Source: Polytrichum commune
Taxonomy: Eukaryota; Streptophyta; Polytrichopsida; Polytrichales; Polytrichaceae
Reading direction: 5' to 3'
Assembly (NCBI GenBank): GCA_950295325.1
Contig: OX485805.1
Span: 56,940,758 to 57,004,757, forward strand
Length of the DNA stretch: 64,000 nucleotides
The translations under genes were made by a program, and so were the position numbers. Shown in pieces: positions 1-11,263 of the stretch (position 1 is the stretch's first letter; each line of letters starts with the position of its first letter). Below the pieces are notes generated by a model that did no database searches, was not told the origin of the DNA, and saw only the letters and a program-made list of their open reading frames with translations.

Positions 1-608
1 TTGTTGGGCCAACTCGGACGGCCTTATCATCCCTAAGTCCAACCCTCTTACATAGGTCTTTTTTGGAAAAAGGATATTTAAGAAGTGTTCAAAGTCTACT
101 CCATAATGTTGTATTGAAAGCTGCATTCGGAGTTGAGCTATATTATTTGTCCTTTCCCCTTTGAGCTCATAGCCGACCAAAACAAAGTGGAGGTACCTGG
201 TAGGTCTTTCATTCACATTAACTGGAGGAACAACTGAAAGCAGGCTCAAGAAAAATGCAAGTCTGGGAGACCCATGACTCCACGAGGTTCTCAACCGCTC
301 TATCTCACCAAATCAATTACAAAGATTAACGAAAGGATAGAATCTTTGACTACTTGGGTAGAATCTTATAAGAGTGAGCCCATCACAAGCAACCCCTTTT
401 GATCCCTTATATCCGAATGGTTCTCAGCATTGAGGGTCAAACTTGTAAAGGATCATGAAGAATTGCATCAGTCTCGTTGCAGTGAGAGACATACTTTCTC
501 AGGCCATGCGTTCCATATCAAGCTATGACCAAGACAAGGGAGCTCACAGTGGAGATTTATAAATATCTTGTGTGCGTTTGAGAATTTTGAGAATCAACGG
601 AATGGCAC
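1..608. other. No gene recognised (downstream of the J-domain gene)
   Basis: I see no long reading frame, RNA gene or clear terminal repeat here. The stretch lies beyond the 3' end of the J-domain gene and ends where the tandem duplication of that gene's tail begins. Confidence 0.4.
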
Positions 609-931
609 TCAAAGGAATGACCCAAAAGACAGCTTAAATTGGCATCAATGATTTGAAATACATGAAAAATACATGTATGGATAGAATACAATAAAGTTAC
701 AAATGGAGGAACATTCTACAAGCTGGGTTGTTGCATTAGAATCGGTCATCATCAAGCTCGAGACCTTCAGCTCAAAGGAATGACCCAAAAGCAGCTTAAA
801 TTGGCATCAATGATTTGAAATACATGAAAAATACATGTGTGGATAGAATACAATAAAGTTACAAATGGAGGAACATTCTACAAGCTAGGTTGTTGCATTA
901 GAATCGGTCATCGTCAAGCTCGAGACCTTCG
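609..931. repeat. Tandem duplication of the 3' end of the J-domain gene
   Basis: Two adjacent copies of a ~161-bp unit (609-770 and 771-931) differ at only a few positions. The right-hand copy holds the last codons, stop and 3' UTR of the J-domain gene (minus strand). The left-hand copy repeats all of this, so the tail codons EGLELDDDRF plus stop occur a second time downstream of the real stop. The mature protein need not change, but transcripts ending further downstream would carry a doubled 3' UTR. Confidence 0.9.
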
Positions 932-3900
932 GCTTCCAAGAGCTGCTGCACTAACTTCTTCTGCGCCTCCTCCCGTGCCTTCTTGTTCATAATGTCTCGT
1001 TTCTTCAGGACCAAAGATTGGCGCCTTATGGTATTCTCAAAGTTGGCGACAGATGCAGCCTTCTCTCGGGCCAGAATTCGGCGCTCTTCTTCTGGGTCCA
1101 CCTGCAAATTACAGTACACGTACTGTTTTAATTTTCTTCTTATCCACACCTTATATTTTAATGTTGCTCATCACAATTTGAGTCAGGCAACATCATATTC
1201 AAAATGCAAACAAAGACTTTATCAAAAGATTCTATGGTCTTCTCAAGAGACACATGAAAAATTTGCACCCTGCATGACCATAGATGTGGTCATCATGATG
1301 GTTTCATTAATGTAGAGTGCCTAATTCGGTTGCTTATCTTAATCAGACAACTGTATTTGAGTGGTATGTGGTTGGGTGTGGATCCAAGAACAGATACCAA
1401 AAGAAGACGTTTTTTAAAGAGAGATTGGACTGCATGCTCAATATTTAATAACCATTAAAGGCCCAACAATCAACATAATTAAGGGGACCTAGATGACCAT
1501 TTAATGAGCACAGGAAACTGAACTTCGATAATGAATGAGAAATTCATATGAGCTCTGAAAATTATGAGCAAAGTGACAACGGCCTCGATTTGAATTTGCT
1601 AGCCATCTCATACAGATCATATGCTTCATATCCTAGGAGAAGTGGGCTAGTCAGGGAAAAATAACCATTTAGGACCCTCTACCTTAAGTGCCAAAGTTGG
1701 GCAGTGCTGTTGATTTGCATGTAAGACCTACCTTATCCCTAGCGGCACGGCGGGCTCTCAAATTCATGTTGAGCATCTGTTGCTCAGCCCATGCTGAGGC
1801 TGCCATTTCTCCACGCTGGTCAAAGCTCCTCCTCTTCTTTATCACCCAGTCCATCCAAGCAGACGATGCCTGAAACAAACCCCACAAATTCACACTTTCA
1901 CATTTCATAGCAGTCTTGAAGATGTGTTAGGATGTTGTCTCCCTATTCTAACTTCAAGAACAAAAGTTCAAGAATCAAGGTCCTTGAGGACATGCATAAA
2001 TGCCAAGCATAATAAAGTAGCAAATTCTCATTTGTTGACTATACCTCATTGTTGCCTAATTCGGACACAAAGCCTTCTTCCATCCACCACAATTCAATTA
2101 AAGAGATGGTGCGTCCCCAACTGAATCATTCTTTAGCTATCCAGATTACCGAGGAATTGTTCCATTTATACTGTAACCTGAATAGGCTACTTGAGAAAGT
2201 TATGATGTTTGCAAAGAGCTCTTTATGCTCTTAAAAGCCAGACTATAAGCAGTTCTAGATTAGTAAGAGGAAATTTGTAGTTTATTTAAAATTTCAAGAA
2301 GCAAAAGTCAAGTGCATGTTTTAAACTGTGTGCAGGATTTGGAAATGTGAGAAAATGCTCACCTTCAGTGGGTTATATTTGTGATCAAGATCATATTGTC
2401 GACGCTGGTCACGGTCCATAAGCAGCTCATATGCAGCCTGGATTTGAATAAAAAAAGACTCCGCAGTTTCACCTTCTTGTAGCTGGCCACTACTCTCATC
2501 GTACACTGCATAAGTGGCCATTCTCTTGCTTCAGATTAAATGTTGCGCTATTCAGCTTACTAACCAAGAGCTTTACAAATACACAACACTGATGACTTCA
2601 AGGTCAAGCAGGACAACCAAATAGTGGGTGACACAAGAGAACCATCAAGATGCACTAGACACCTCCTAAGACAAGGAGAACACCATTTTGAGCTATTTGT
2701 AGTTGATTAGATTTATTCTTTAACTCAAAGCGACTTCTCATCTAGATTTGGTCCCCTATGAATTTCCATTGCTTGTTTTGCATACAATAAAGTTATCCTT
2801 TAATTCAACTGGAGTTTTGATTCGGGAGTTGGTCGTTTTGCATACAATACTTTTCATGTTCGGTAAGTTTTAGTGCATGCTTGGGAGTTGGGAGTCGGTC
2901 TGGAGGTTTGAACAAAGAACTTTCTATATCAGTTCATTGGGGGCAAAGTCATTTTAGCACCTCTTGCCATGCCCAAATGAGTTTAGCCCTCAACAAACCT
3001 ATATAGAAAGTTCTTCCTTTGATCCTCCACCCCAAATCCAAGCATGCACCAAAAAATTACCGAACATGGAAAGTATTCTATGCAAAACAACCAACTCCCG
3101 ACCAAAACTCTGGTTGAATTAAAGGATGACTCTAATATAAAGTAACTTATTTCCACTTGTGGTCCATGCTTGGAGGTAGTACTTGAATTTGTATGACAAG
3201 AGCAACTAACCTCAGTTGATTGAGGGCCAGTCTCAATTTAGCACCTCTTGGCATGCCAAATTGAGTTTGACCCTCAATGAACCAATAAAGAATGTTCTTC
3301 ATTCAAACCTTCACACTTATGCACTGAAAACTTACCAAACGTGGAAAGTGCTGTGTTAAAAACAACCAACTCCCGACCAAAACTTGTGTTCAGTTAGAGG
3401 ATAACTCTATTGTCCTGTTGACATCAATCAGACTTATACTTGGCATAATCCCAACCAGGGTAAGTACCAATGACCACTACGAACAGGGGATAAAAGTGAC
3501 AGACCGTCAGGATGGAATTGCTTGGCCATTCGACGATATGCCTGCTTGATTGCATCATCGCCAGCGTCTCTTTCAATTCCTGCTCACTCCATTCACACCC
3601 ACATCCATCTCCAGCAAATTAAATCTCCGCAGAGTAATGAACTGTTGACAGCCCTAAGAACAAGATGTAAATTCCTGTAAATTAAGAGCCTATGTAAATA
3701 AGCGACCAAAAGTTTGGCCAAAAGGAAACTCATGCTTCTGTGGATATGCATCATTAGTGTCTGCTACTGACTTGGTTACCTTCTAGAAGCAAATTCCAAA
3801 GCCAAGGAAGTAAGGAGGCCACCAACGTGAAGAAACTCGGATAAATTAATAGTGAGCAAATTCCACTGCCTTGCACAGTCATAGGTTCAGTAGAAACAGC

Positions 3901-5650
3901 AGGATCTTTACTTAAATTATTGCTAGAACTCATCACATTAGAGCAATATGATCGTTGAAGCGTTGTAATGATATATACCTCAGACCTTCTCAACAAAGAA
4001 CATCACCAAGTGATTTGACCTGTGCATTGAAATTCCAAAATATCTCTCATACTGCTATCTAACTGGCAGTAATGAGACGTTAGCCAGTTAGATGAGGGAC
4101 GGAAAAACCTTCACACACTCCAAATGCTTAAGAACAGAAAACACGGATTTCAATCACCGCAGGGGTTCTGCCATGAGAAGAGGATTTGAGCCAAGTGCAG
4201 GACATTAATTGATTTCTTCAAGAAAGTGACTACACTTGGACACACCAGTACGTGTGATATTACTGAACTGAGTAGAACTCTTACAACAGTGTGTCTCTAT
4301 TTGAACTTCTGGGCAAGGTTTACAGTACGTGGGTGTTATTTAGAACGTTTTTCATGTTCTCCAACTTGTACCAGCTATATTTACACAATGAAACTTGTGT
4401 TGCATTAGCAAATCTACAATGAAGCATCAACAAAAATTGGAATGAAAATCAAACCTCCCATGGTTTAGTTATGGTTATCATAAGTGTATGTTTGATGGTT
4501 CCTTAACTAAATACATAGATCCTCCCAATTGTGTTCGCTACTGAGTATTGAGTAGTTAATTAAATTTGAAGGTGTAGTCCAATCTCTTCTAAGCAAGTGT
4601 CCTACGATGTTTGTTCTTTGATCATCACCTAACCACACATCACTCAAATATGAGTGTCCAATTAAGAAAAGTGACCAAATAACATCCGCACACCTAAATA
4701 CTAAATTCCCCTACCCATTTCACTAACTGGGACCATTGCTCTCCTTATTGAAGCGATGGTTCATGGGGCTATCGCAAATCTCGAAGTTTAACCAAATTGG
4801 GTATTTGGAATGAAGATATTTCCCCAAGCCTTATGTAAATGTGCTTAATTTATACCATAATCAAGTTGCAGGTACACAATGCGGCAAAATTGCCATTCGA
4901 AGGTAACCCGTTTGAATAAGACCTAAAGAGCCCCGATTATATGTATTAGGTCAGCAGGTCTTGAATGGACACTCTTAGCTCTGCACCCAGTACTCCTAGG
5001 ATGCAAAACACCAATTCGTGTGCGTGGACAACTGCCTTATAATTTCCCGAGCTCATATGAAAATCTTGTTCGTTATCAAAGTGAAAACTCTCGAACGAGC
5101 TCATTAAATGGTCATATAGGATGTTGACTACTGAGCCAAGAATGGTTAACAAAATTTCAGCATGTAGTCCAATCTCTTTCAAACACATGATTCAAAAGTG
5201 TCCGAATCCCATTGTATCCTGTGACTTCCAAATTAACATTCTAATTAAGAAAATTGCAGGTGCGACCTACTAGTACAATTTACCATGATTTTGACCATGA
5301 GAGTGCTCACCAAGGGTATCATAAGGCGATTGTTTCTCGTTCCAAGTTTCTGCCAAGTTTCTGCCCGCCCACGTCCGCACCCATTTCTCTTGCTGCCTTT
5401 GCCTCATGATGATTCCAACCGTTTCCAGTTCGTAATTGGACCAAAACTTGGGGGCTGGAAGAAATCTAGGCAACTTGCAGATAACATCTGCATGACAGCC
5501 TGAGGGTTTTGCAGAATTTAAGGATGCTCCGGGGCTAAGGTGGGACGAACAGTGTGTGCTCAAGAGATTAGTACCATGCTTACTACACGATTTCGACGAA
5601 CGGCGAACACAGAGAGAAGCTAAGGGCGAGATGGTTGACATTGTTACCAT
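898..5650 (-). CDS. J-domain (DnaJ-like) protein, five exons, probably plastid-targeted
   Basis: J-domain cochaperone expected to stimulate an Hsp70 ATPase. Exons read on the minus strand: 5650-5311, 3579-3505, 2505-2363, 1869-1732 and 1101-898. All junctions are GT-AG and keep phase, giving 299 residues. The J domain spans about 108-181: SPYDTLG in helix I, AIKQAYRRMAKQF in helix II, the invariant HPD at 136-138, then an inserted loop before QAAYELLMDRDQRRQYD. The tail (187-299) is basic and coiled-coil-like (SAWMDWVIKKRRSFDQRG..., PEEERRILAREK) and ends in LEAEGLELDDDRF, a layout I recall from plant J proteins. The N-terminus is rich in Ser and Arg with few acids, like a transit peptide. 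The start at 5650 is chosen because an acceptor-like site at 5757 would put the earlier in-frame ATG (5911) in a 5' UTR intron. Introns of 1731, 999, 493 and 630 nt hold transposon fragments. The splice model is inference; the domain call is firm. Confidence 0.85.
1317..1680 (+). repeat. Dispersed ~340-bp repeat R2, copy in intron 4
   Basis: This stretch starts at GTGCCTAATTCGG and is clearly similar over its whole length to 43,068-43,392, and in part to 10,790-11,093, 4946-5190 and 31,905-32,045. Shared landmarks are GAGATTGGACT..., GACCATTTAATGAGCAC and CTAGGAGAAGTGGGCTAG. It lies inside intron 4 of the J-domain gene in the opposite direction. No coding potential is evident, so it is probably a non-autonomous mobile element. 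Confidence 0.75.
2791..3130. mobile_element. Hairpin (foldback) MITE in intron 2 of the J-domain gene
   Basis: The left half (2791-2945) and right half (about 2990-3130) are imperfect reverse complements, starting AGTTATCCTTTAATTCAAC and ending GTTGAATTAAAGGATGACT, with a loop of about 45 bp. Target duplications are not convincing. Confidence 0.75.
3137..3410. mobile_element. Second, more decayed copy of the hairpin MITE
   Basis: Directly follows the first copy and shares its landmarks: TTTAGCACCTCTTG, AACCAACTCCCGACCAAAACT and a final GTTAGAGGATAACTC. One arm is shortened. The two copies together fill most of intron 2 of the J-domain gene. Confidence 0.6.
4505..4680 (-). repeat. R2 repeat fragment
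   Basis: Degenerate minus-oriented piece of the R2 family with the shared landmarks GTAGTCCAATCTCTT and ACTCAAATATGAGTG. It lies in intron 1 of the J-domain gene. Confidence 0.45.
4946..5190 (-). repeat. R2 repeat copy in intron 1
   Basis: Minus-strand R2 copy containing GAGATTGGACTACATGCTG, GACCATTTAATGAGCTCG and CATATGAGCTCGGGAAATTA in the family's order. An 80-codon open frame runs through it but has no recognisable protein features; a related but different frame occurs in the 43-kb copy. Confidence 0.6.
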
Positions 5651-5757
5651 CCCCGAAAGGAATTCTTCTTTGAAACGATTGTCAGCCAAATCTCCCTTCC
5701 TGTGTGTCAAATTACTAAACTCATTCCCTCTCGCTCTCAATTGCAAGTTGTCAGGGT

Positions 5758-6013
5758 CCTGAAACCCATACCTCGACGAGATTTTCACATAGAGATTTTC
5801 ACATACAAGATGGAACGAGGATGGAATTTTCTTTTCTTTTTTAAGAGCAGGAAAGGGAGCGTGAGGAAGTGAGAGAGGAGATCTCCAAAGGACGGCAACG
5901 ATATGATTCATTCGCCGCTTACAAGGTAGGAGATTCAGCAATCTCTTGGCTTTCAAACTTCTTCAATCCATTCATCTCCGAAGCCTTTCCTGTCCTCCAA
6001 CCCTAACCCTAAT
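5758..6013 (-). promoter_or_regulatory. Probable 5' leader and upstream region of the J-domain gene, with telo-box-like motif
   Basis: On the minus strand a donor-like ACCTT/GTAAGC near 5926 and an acceptor-like GGGTTTCAG near 5758 could define a 5' UTR intron. Further upstream, AACCCTAACCCTAA (about 6000-6013) resembles a plant telo-box, which often sits near start sites of housekeeping genes. Neither the start site nor the intron can be confirmed from sequence alone. Confidence 0.35.
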
Positions 6014-7578
6014 TCGCTCCGACCCCTCCCGTCTTGTTCAGATTCCATCCACTCCATACGCACATTCATCCACTATTCATCCAGTCCATAGTCTTGGAAT
6101 GCACCGCCTTACCTCTCGTTGTGGATTTGAGTTATTCCTTAGAACATTGTAAACTACACTAAATTGCCCTATTATATTGTTATATGTGATTGAGCGTTTG
6201 ATCTCTTGCTGTGATGACTAATGTATGCCTTAAACTCCGTAATATCACCCTCCTTGATGTCACTCCTCCTCTTATATACCAAAGACCCTAGAGAACAGAT
6301 GTTATAAGTTTAAATCTCTTTCATTGTTGTCATATTTCCTTCCCATATATCACATGTTTTGGCATTATAGTAATTCACGAAAGAATGCAAACCACACATT
6401 CGCACACATCACATTGTTATCATCGTAATTATTGTCATTATTGCAATGTTGACTTTGTGTTCCTCCATAATGTCACATGCTACACAAAGTCTCTATTATC
6501 GTGCATCCATATTACCACTACATACCTCCTTAATATCACATACACTTTCATTGTCATAGGTGTGATATTAGGGAGGTTAGACAGTAGATGGCTCTTAAGT
6601 GGTTCGCTTTCTTAATCCTACCCCTATATTTGATTGGTATGTGGTTCAATGACGATCAAAGAGCAAACTCATAAAGACACATGTTTTAAAGAGATTGGAC
6701 TACGTCTTCGAGAAGTGATAACTACACTACACTCAAATAATGAACACAGTTGGGAGGACTTATGTATTCAATTAAGAAATCAACAAATATGCACTTCCAA
6801 AAACCACAACTCAATCAACAGAGGTCCGATTTTCAATCTGGTTTTTGCATACGTGTCATCATAGATTTCCTAATGCAACACAAGCTTTGTTGTGTAAATC
6901 CAATCAGTAGAAGTTGGAGAACATGAAAAACATACCAAATAACACCCACATGCCGTAAGCTTCTTAGGGGACGGACGGACGGACTATTCTTGTGACCTTG
7001 GGTGTTGGAGAAGTGGGTTGCATTTGTGGGTTTTTACGTTCTCTAGCATAATTTAGTAGTATGTTTATGTTCGGTAATACGTGAATTCTAAAAACAATAG
7101 GTTAGTTTTTTGGGTCCGCAAGATGGCACGGCTTAAGGTATCATGATCCAAGCAAGCAAAGCATTGGCATTGAGAGGGAGGGAGGTACATGGTGTGTTGT
7201 GGTGAGTGCTTGTGGTTAAATAGTGTGGTGGCATCTTGTATATAGGTGTGAGAGTATTAATTATGTTGAATGAAGAGTGTGAGCTCATTTATTCCTTATG
7301 TCTTGCGGCACTTCATATTTTGTGTGTGTGTTTCGGAGTGCAAATGCCGCATAGGATGTGGGTCCACATTTCAATGTGGTGGGAATTGGAGCAGGTAGAA
7401 AACGTGTGGTAGGCGGTTTCCCATGTATTGACCATATCTAAATTTGATACTTTAGACAGCTCTAACTTAGATACTTGAAAAAGAAAGGACGTGGTGTAGT
7501 AAGTGACATTGTTGCAACACTTAGATGTTCCATATAGGTTATCTCAATGTGAAAATAGGGATTTTGTCAATGAAGGAG

Positions 7579-7602
7579 AAAGAAAGAAAGAAAGAAAGAA
7601 AG
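7579..7602. repeat. (GAAA)n microsatellite
   Basis: About six perfect units of AGAA/AAAG. Confidence 0.9.
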
Positions 7603-7805
7603 ATTTTAAAATGCTATTGATGGTCGCTTGATTTAACAATGTGGACAATGTCATGAAGGAAGTGCATCTAAGTTGTAGGTGAACTTGAACCAACTACACT
7701 AAATATACCAATTAGTGAGGGTGGGAAATTTGTGCAGGTGATGCTAAACTCCTTTATGCCATGAAATTAGTGCCACCAAAAGATCTAGGAAACATTGTGT
7801 CATCC

Positions 7806-7868
7806 TAGCACTTGGCATTTTTCATTGGAAGTGTTGGCACTTGGCATGAAAGTATTGGCACTTGGCAT
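7806..7868. repeat. Short tandem repeat built on GGCACTTGGCAT
   Basis: Three spaced copies of CACTTGGCATT or CACTTGGCATG, with GTGTTGGCACTTGGCATGA and GTATTGGCACTTGGCATTA as the clearest adjacent pair. Confidence 0.6.
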
Positions 7869-8468
7869 TATTCAGTATCAAGCACGTGGCACACGCTAAT
7901 CACAAGCTCACACACTAATTTTCTTGAACTGTATGGTAAACGAGCATGTTTTGATGAATTTAGTGTCACTTAAGTAAAATTTAGCCCTTGATGACTTTGA
8001 GATTTGGCTAGATTGTGTGTGTGACTTTAATTAGTTCTACCCTCTCTAATCAGTATATTTAGTATGGTGGATAGTTGTCTCCAACAAATAAGGAAAATGA
8101 ATCTCAAGTAGGTCGGTCACTACTAGATGCTTGCGAAATGGAAAGTTGTTTTACACATCGATTCCATATGACTATACAATGGAGCAACCTTTTCCAAGAA
8201 GTGTTCTCCTTGGGCCAGGTGACTAGGAATACATTTCTAAGTTTTCCCTTGCGCTAAATCATTTTGTAATGATAGAGGGTACTAGTGTTAGTGGTTTAGG
8301 GTTTAGTGGTTTAGTGCTAACTTAATGAAGTTTCAATACATAATTAGCTAGGAGCGGGTTGAGGGGGATGCAAGTTCCACATATTGAGTATAATATATAA
8401 ATAAATACCTTTCCGCATTGGCCAGGTGTCAAGTTGTCTCCATGACAACCAATTGCAATCTGCCACAT

Positions 8469-8539
8469 GTCGTGGTAGTATAGCGGGGAGTAATCCCGCC
8501 TGTCACGCGGGTGCCTGGGTTTGATCCCCGGCAGCGGAG
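8469..8539 (+). tRNA. tRNA-Asp(GTC)-like sequence, probably a decayed gene
   Basis: The anticodon arm is intact: CCCGC-CTGTCAC-GCGGG with anticodon GTC, typical of plant tRNA-Asp. The A box (TAGTATAGCGG) is recognisable. The T arm (CTGGG-TTTGATC-CCCGG) has a T where the consensus TTCGATC has C, a CpG-decay type change. The acceptor stem has at least two mismatches and the variable loop is one base short of the usual. I judge it tRNA-Asp-derived, but function is doubtful. Confidence 0.6.
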
Positions 8540-8581
8540 CAATGCAGTCTTCTTTTGTCATGTTTTATGTTCCAGTTGTGA

Positions 8582-9176
8582 GGGCCACTTCACACATGAG
8601 CCAAGAGCCGTGACCTTGTAATGGTGAGGACCCTTGACTCTCATCCAAAGGCCGTACCATGGGTGTTGGGAAAGTTGTTTTATGTAGTCACGGGCCCTCA
8701 AGCATAGTGTGAAGTGAGAACGGACCATGTTGCGGGACCATTGCATATTTTGTTGGTGGAAAAAGAGGGGAGGATTTGGTTTAACATAATATGTCTCAAA
8801 CTCTATCAATTTAAGAGAATTACTTGGTGGTGTTTGTATGTTCTGGAATATGTTTTGGAATCTAATCTAGAATTTGCCTTGCAATCTGTCTTGAAATATG
8901 TCCTATTGGATTTCTAAATTTTTTAAAAATCATGGTCTCCCAAAATTTGCGTCAGGCCTACCTCTTGGAGGTGGGCCTAACGCAAATTCCGACAGACCAT
9001 GCATCCTTATTCACAACCTGCCATGTAGGACTCCATGCATGTAGACTTTTCATTTGGGCCTTTAGGCCTTCACCTCCTAGTGTGAAGTGAACTTGGACGG
9101 TCTCTGCCTTTTCGACCAATGAGAGCTCTTACATTGCCATGGTCATGGGCCTTCAACCTTGTGTGTGAAGTGGCCA
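8582..9176. mobile_element. PIF/Harbinger-type non-autonomous element, family H1, copy a
   Basis: 595 bp. The ends are GGGCCACTTCACACATGAGC and, inverted, TGTGTGAAGTGGCC. TGA flanks both sides (8579-8581 and 9177-9179), fitting the 3-bp target duplication of PIF/Harbinger elements. The interior has no transposase but includes an internal inverted pair around 8935-9000 (ATGGTCTCCC... / ...AGACCATG). It closely matches 39,011-39,587. Confidence 0.85.
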
Positions 9177-9183
9177 TGAGATC

Positions 9184-9838
9184 CACCTACAATAATCTCC
9201 CGCTTAAGTATGCACTTTGAACTAGAGTTGTTGGTGCACACTTAGTTGGTAGGTGCGTACTTTACTCATTTTGCTTTCTAGGCCCTTGAATTCGATGAAT
9301 TGCAATGGGAAACGGATGAAACTTGAGACAACCCGCTTGACCGAAGCCCAACAATGTGAAATCATTGCAAAGTTGAGCAAGCCAAATGTGCCAAACAAGT
9401 AGGCGCTAGGACGGGAGTATGAAGTGAGTGAAGACACCATCCGGAAAGTCTGCGACAATTGGGAGAACATACTACAACGAAATCTAACCTATTGAGACAT
9501 TTGTTGAATATGAAAGTGTTACTGACTTCAAATGCTTTGAAGCTCTACACAACAATGTCCTCGACATTGACAACCAATTGCTTTTGCTCCAATGCTCAAA
9601 TGGAAGTTGGACAGATGTATGATGAATTGCGACGATTGTTTGAGACAATTCAGCAAAACATTAACAAATTGACATTTAATGTCAAGCATACAAAATTCAC
9701 GTATTCATGGCAAATGACTCTACATGACATGTTCAACACAATAAAGTATGAACCCTAATTTTTGTCAAAAAAATTGTGCATTTAACCAGGATGCGTACTT
9801 AAACGGGTACTTACTTAAGCGGGAGATTATTGTAGGTG
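9184..9838 (+). mobile_element. Mariner/pogo-like DNA transposon remnant with 27-bp perfect inverted ends
   Basis: The left end (9184-9210, starting CACCTACAATAATCTCCC) and right end (9812-9838) are perfect reverse complements over 27 bp. If the element proper starts at CAATAATC, it is flanked by TA on both sides, the Tc1/mariner target. A degraded frame near 9320-9470 reads LTEAQQCEIIAKLSKPN, then a stop, then ALGREYEVSEDTIRKV: a CENP-B/Tc5-type helix-turn-helix as in pogo-like transposases. No catalytic DDE region is seen, so the copy is internally deleted. It lies a few bases from the right end of H1 copy a. Confidence 0.7.
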
Positions 9839-10048
9839 TTTTCTTGAGGGTTTTTTAATGGTTGCCCACCATTTGTATTATTTTTCACACACACTTGTAG
9901 TGTGCAAGTCCTTGTGGTTGTGATTGATGCTCGTAGAAAATCTAGACAATATAAGTTTTTATCATACCAAATCTTCTGTCATGCTCATATGAATTTTCTC
10001 ATAATGGATCTGAAGTTTTTTTGTTCTTGAAGTACATAATATTACTTA

Positions 10049-10186
10049 GCTACAATTCTCGTTCCGTGGGCCCTCGTAATATAACGATGGGATGCTCGAA
10101 AAGTTGTGCAAGGAGACTCATATTCAAAGTGAACTCCCAGGATCCCACTGTTATATAATCTAAGGGCCCATGAAGCGAGAATTACA
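10049..10186. mobile_element. Short hairpin MITE
   Basis: About 45-bp imperfect inverted arms (AATTCTCGTTCCGTGGGCCC ... GGGCCCATGAAGCGAGAATT) around a ~45-bp loop. No coding capacity. Confidence 0.6.
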
Positions 10187-10321
10187 CATTGAGTAATGTT
10201 GAGTAATGTTATGTAAAGAGGTAGCTGCTATAATAGCAAAAACTTTTTTCTCATAATTATTTCATGTTTCATCCTGTCAGGTATACGCATGGTATTTCAA
10301 AGACAAAAGGAAACGATGGTA

Positions 10322-10488
10322 ATGTACACTCTAAACTCCGTAATATCACGGTTATGGCAATCAAAGTGCACGTGATAGCAAGGAGTGAGATTTAAACTAA
10401 GAACATCCACTCCTTAGGGTTTCAAGATATAAGAGAAGGAGTGACATTAAGGAGGTTGGCATTATGGAGTTTTAGAGTGTACATTAAA
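10322..10488. mobile_element. MITE with ends AATGTACACTCTAAACTCC
   Basis: About 167 bp with ~24-bp inverted ends, the right end reading GGAGTTTTAGAGTGTACATT. The inner sequence next to the right end (inverted: CCTTAATGTCACTCCTTCTC) matches 6222-6300, so a second copy or fragment exists in the window. Confidence 0.65.
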
Positions 10489-10789
10489 GTGCATCATAAT
10501 ATAGTAGAGGTGCCCATGACTTCTTCATCAAATTTGGAGAAGTATAAGGTAATGCAATTTTATCTCATGTAGGAAGATAGAAATCCAGAGGACTACGATT
10601 TTTTGGTGATTTTATTCCTTAAATTGAGAATATTGTGAATTTTTGAAGCCAAAAGTTGACTTGAACATATTACCAATGTCTAGGGTCTACCATAACCCCT
10701 CATTTTAAAAGTCATTTCCACCTCACTTTAGGACTCAAATTGAACAATCCAAGGTAGACGTGCCTAGATCGAACACAACAATAATCTGG

Positions 10790-11093
10790 ACACCTATATT
10801 TGAGTGAAGTGTGGTTAGGTGTGGATCTAAGGACGGGCACCAAAAAGGCATCATGTGTTTAAAAGTGGTTGGACAACATGCTCAAAATATGTGAAGACCA
10901 GGGGACCTATATGATCACTTAATGAGCACGAGGATCTTTCACTTTGATAATGAACAAGATATTCATATGAATTGCGAAAATTATGAGGTGAATGGCTACA
11001 AGTAGGTCGGTTTGGATTTGTTAATTGGCTTGCATTGATTGCATTGTTTCATATTATTCTACAAGAAGTGGGCGGAGAGTGAAAAGTAGCCAC
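10790..11093 (+). repeat. R2 repeat copy
   Basis: Matches R2 landmarks in order: CACCTATATTTGAGTG, GTGGATCTAAG, GATCACTTAATGAGCACGAG, CAAGAAGTGGGCGG. It lacks the outermost end. Confidence 0.65.
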
Positions 11094-11263
11094 TTGATAA
11101 GGGGTTCGGGGTAGAGCTCATGCCAAACCGCATGGGCCTTTGCTTTGCCGAGCCATGACCCCATCATACATATATGAACACTCATGGTGAGGGGCCAAGG
11201 CCATGATTAGGTTGCTCTGCCAAAAAATGAAGAATTTGTGATCCTGACCAAAAATTACTACCT

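Larger units (their letters stand above)
6014..8468. other. Repeat-rich intergenic region
   Basis: No credible gene. About 6222-6300 resembles one end of the MITE at 10,322-10,488 (AAACTCCGTAATATCAC). About 6630-6790 is a decayed R2 fragment. GGAC repeats lie at 6969-6983. Short telomere-like GGTTTAGGGTTTAG lies near 8290. Confidence 0.5.

Noticed and set aside
5270-5956. The full 228-codon minus-strand frame around exon 1 of the J-domain gene as a stand-alone gene
   Set aside because: Its end past 5311 is intron (GTGAGC donor) and its beginning uses a non-ATG start; the part from 5650 to 5311 is exon 1 of a spliced gene.
6000-6013. Telomere-like CCCTAA runs here and at 8.29, 12.36, 13.49, 39.7 and 46.0 kb as relics of telomere fusion
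   Set aside because: Each is only two or three units long; telo-box promoter motifs or chance in AT-rich DNA are simpler explanations.
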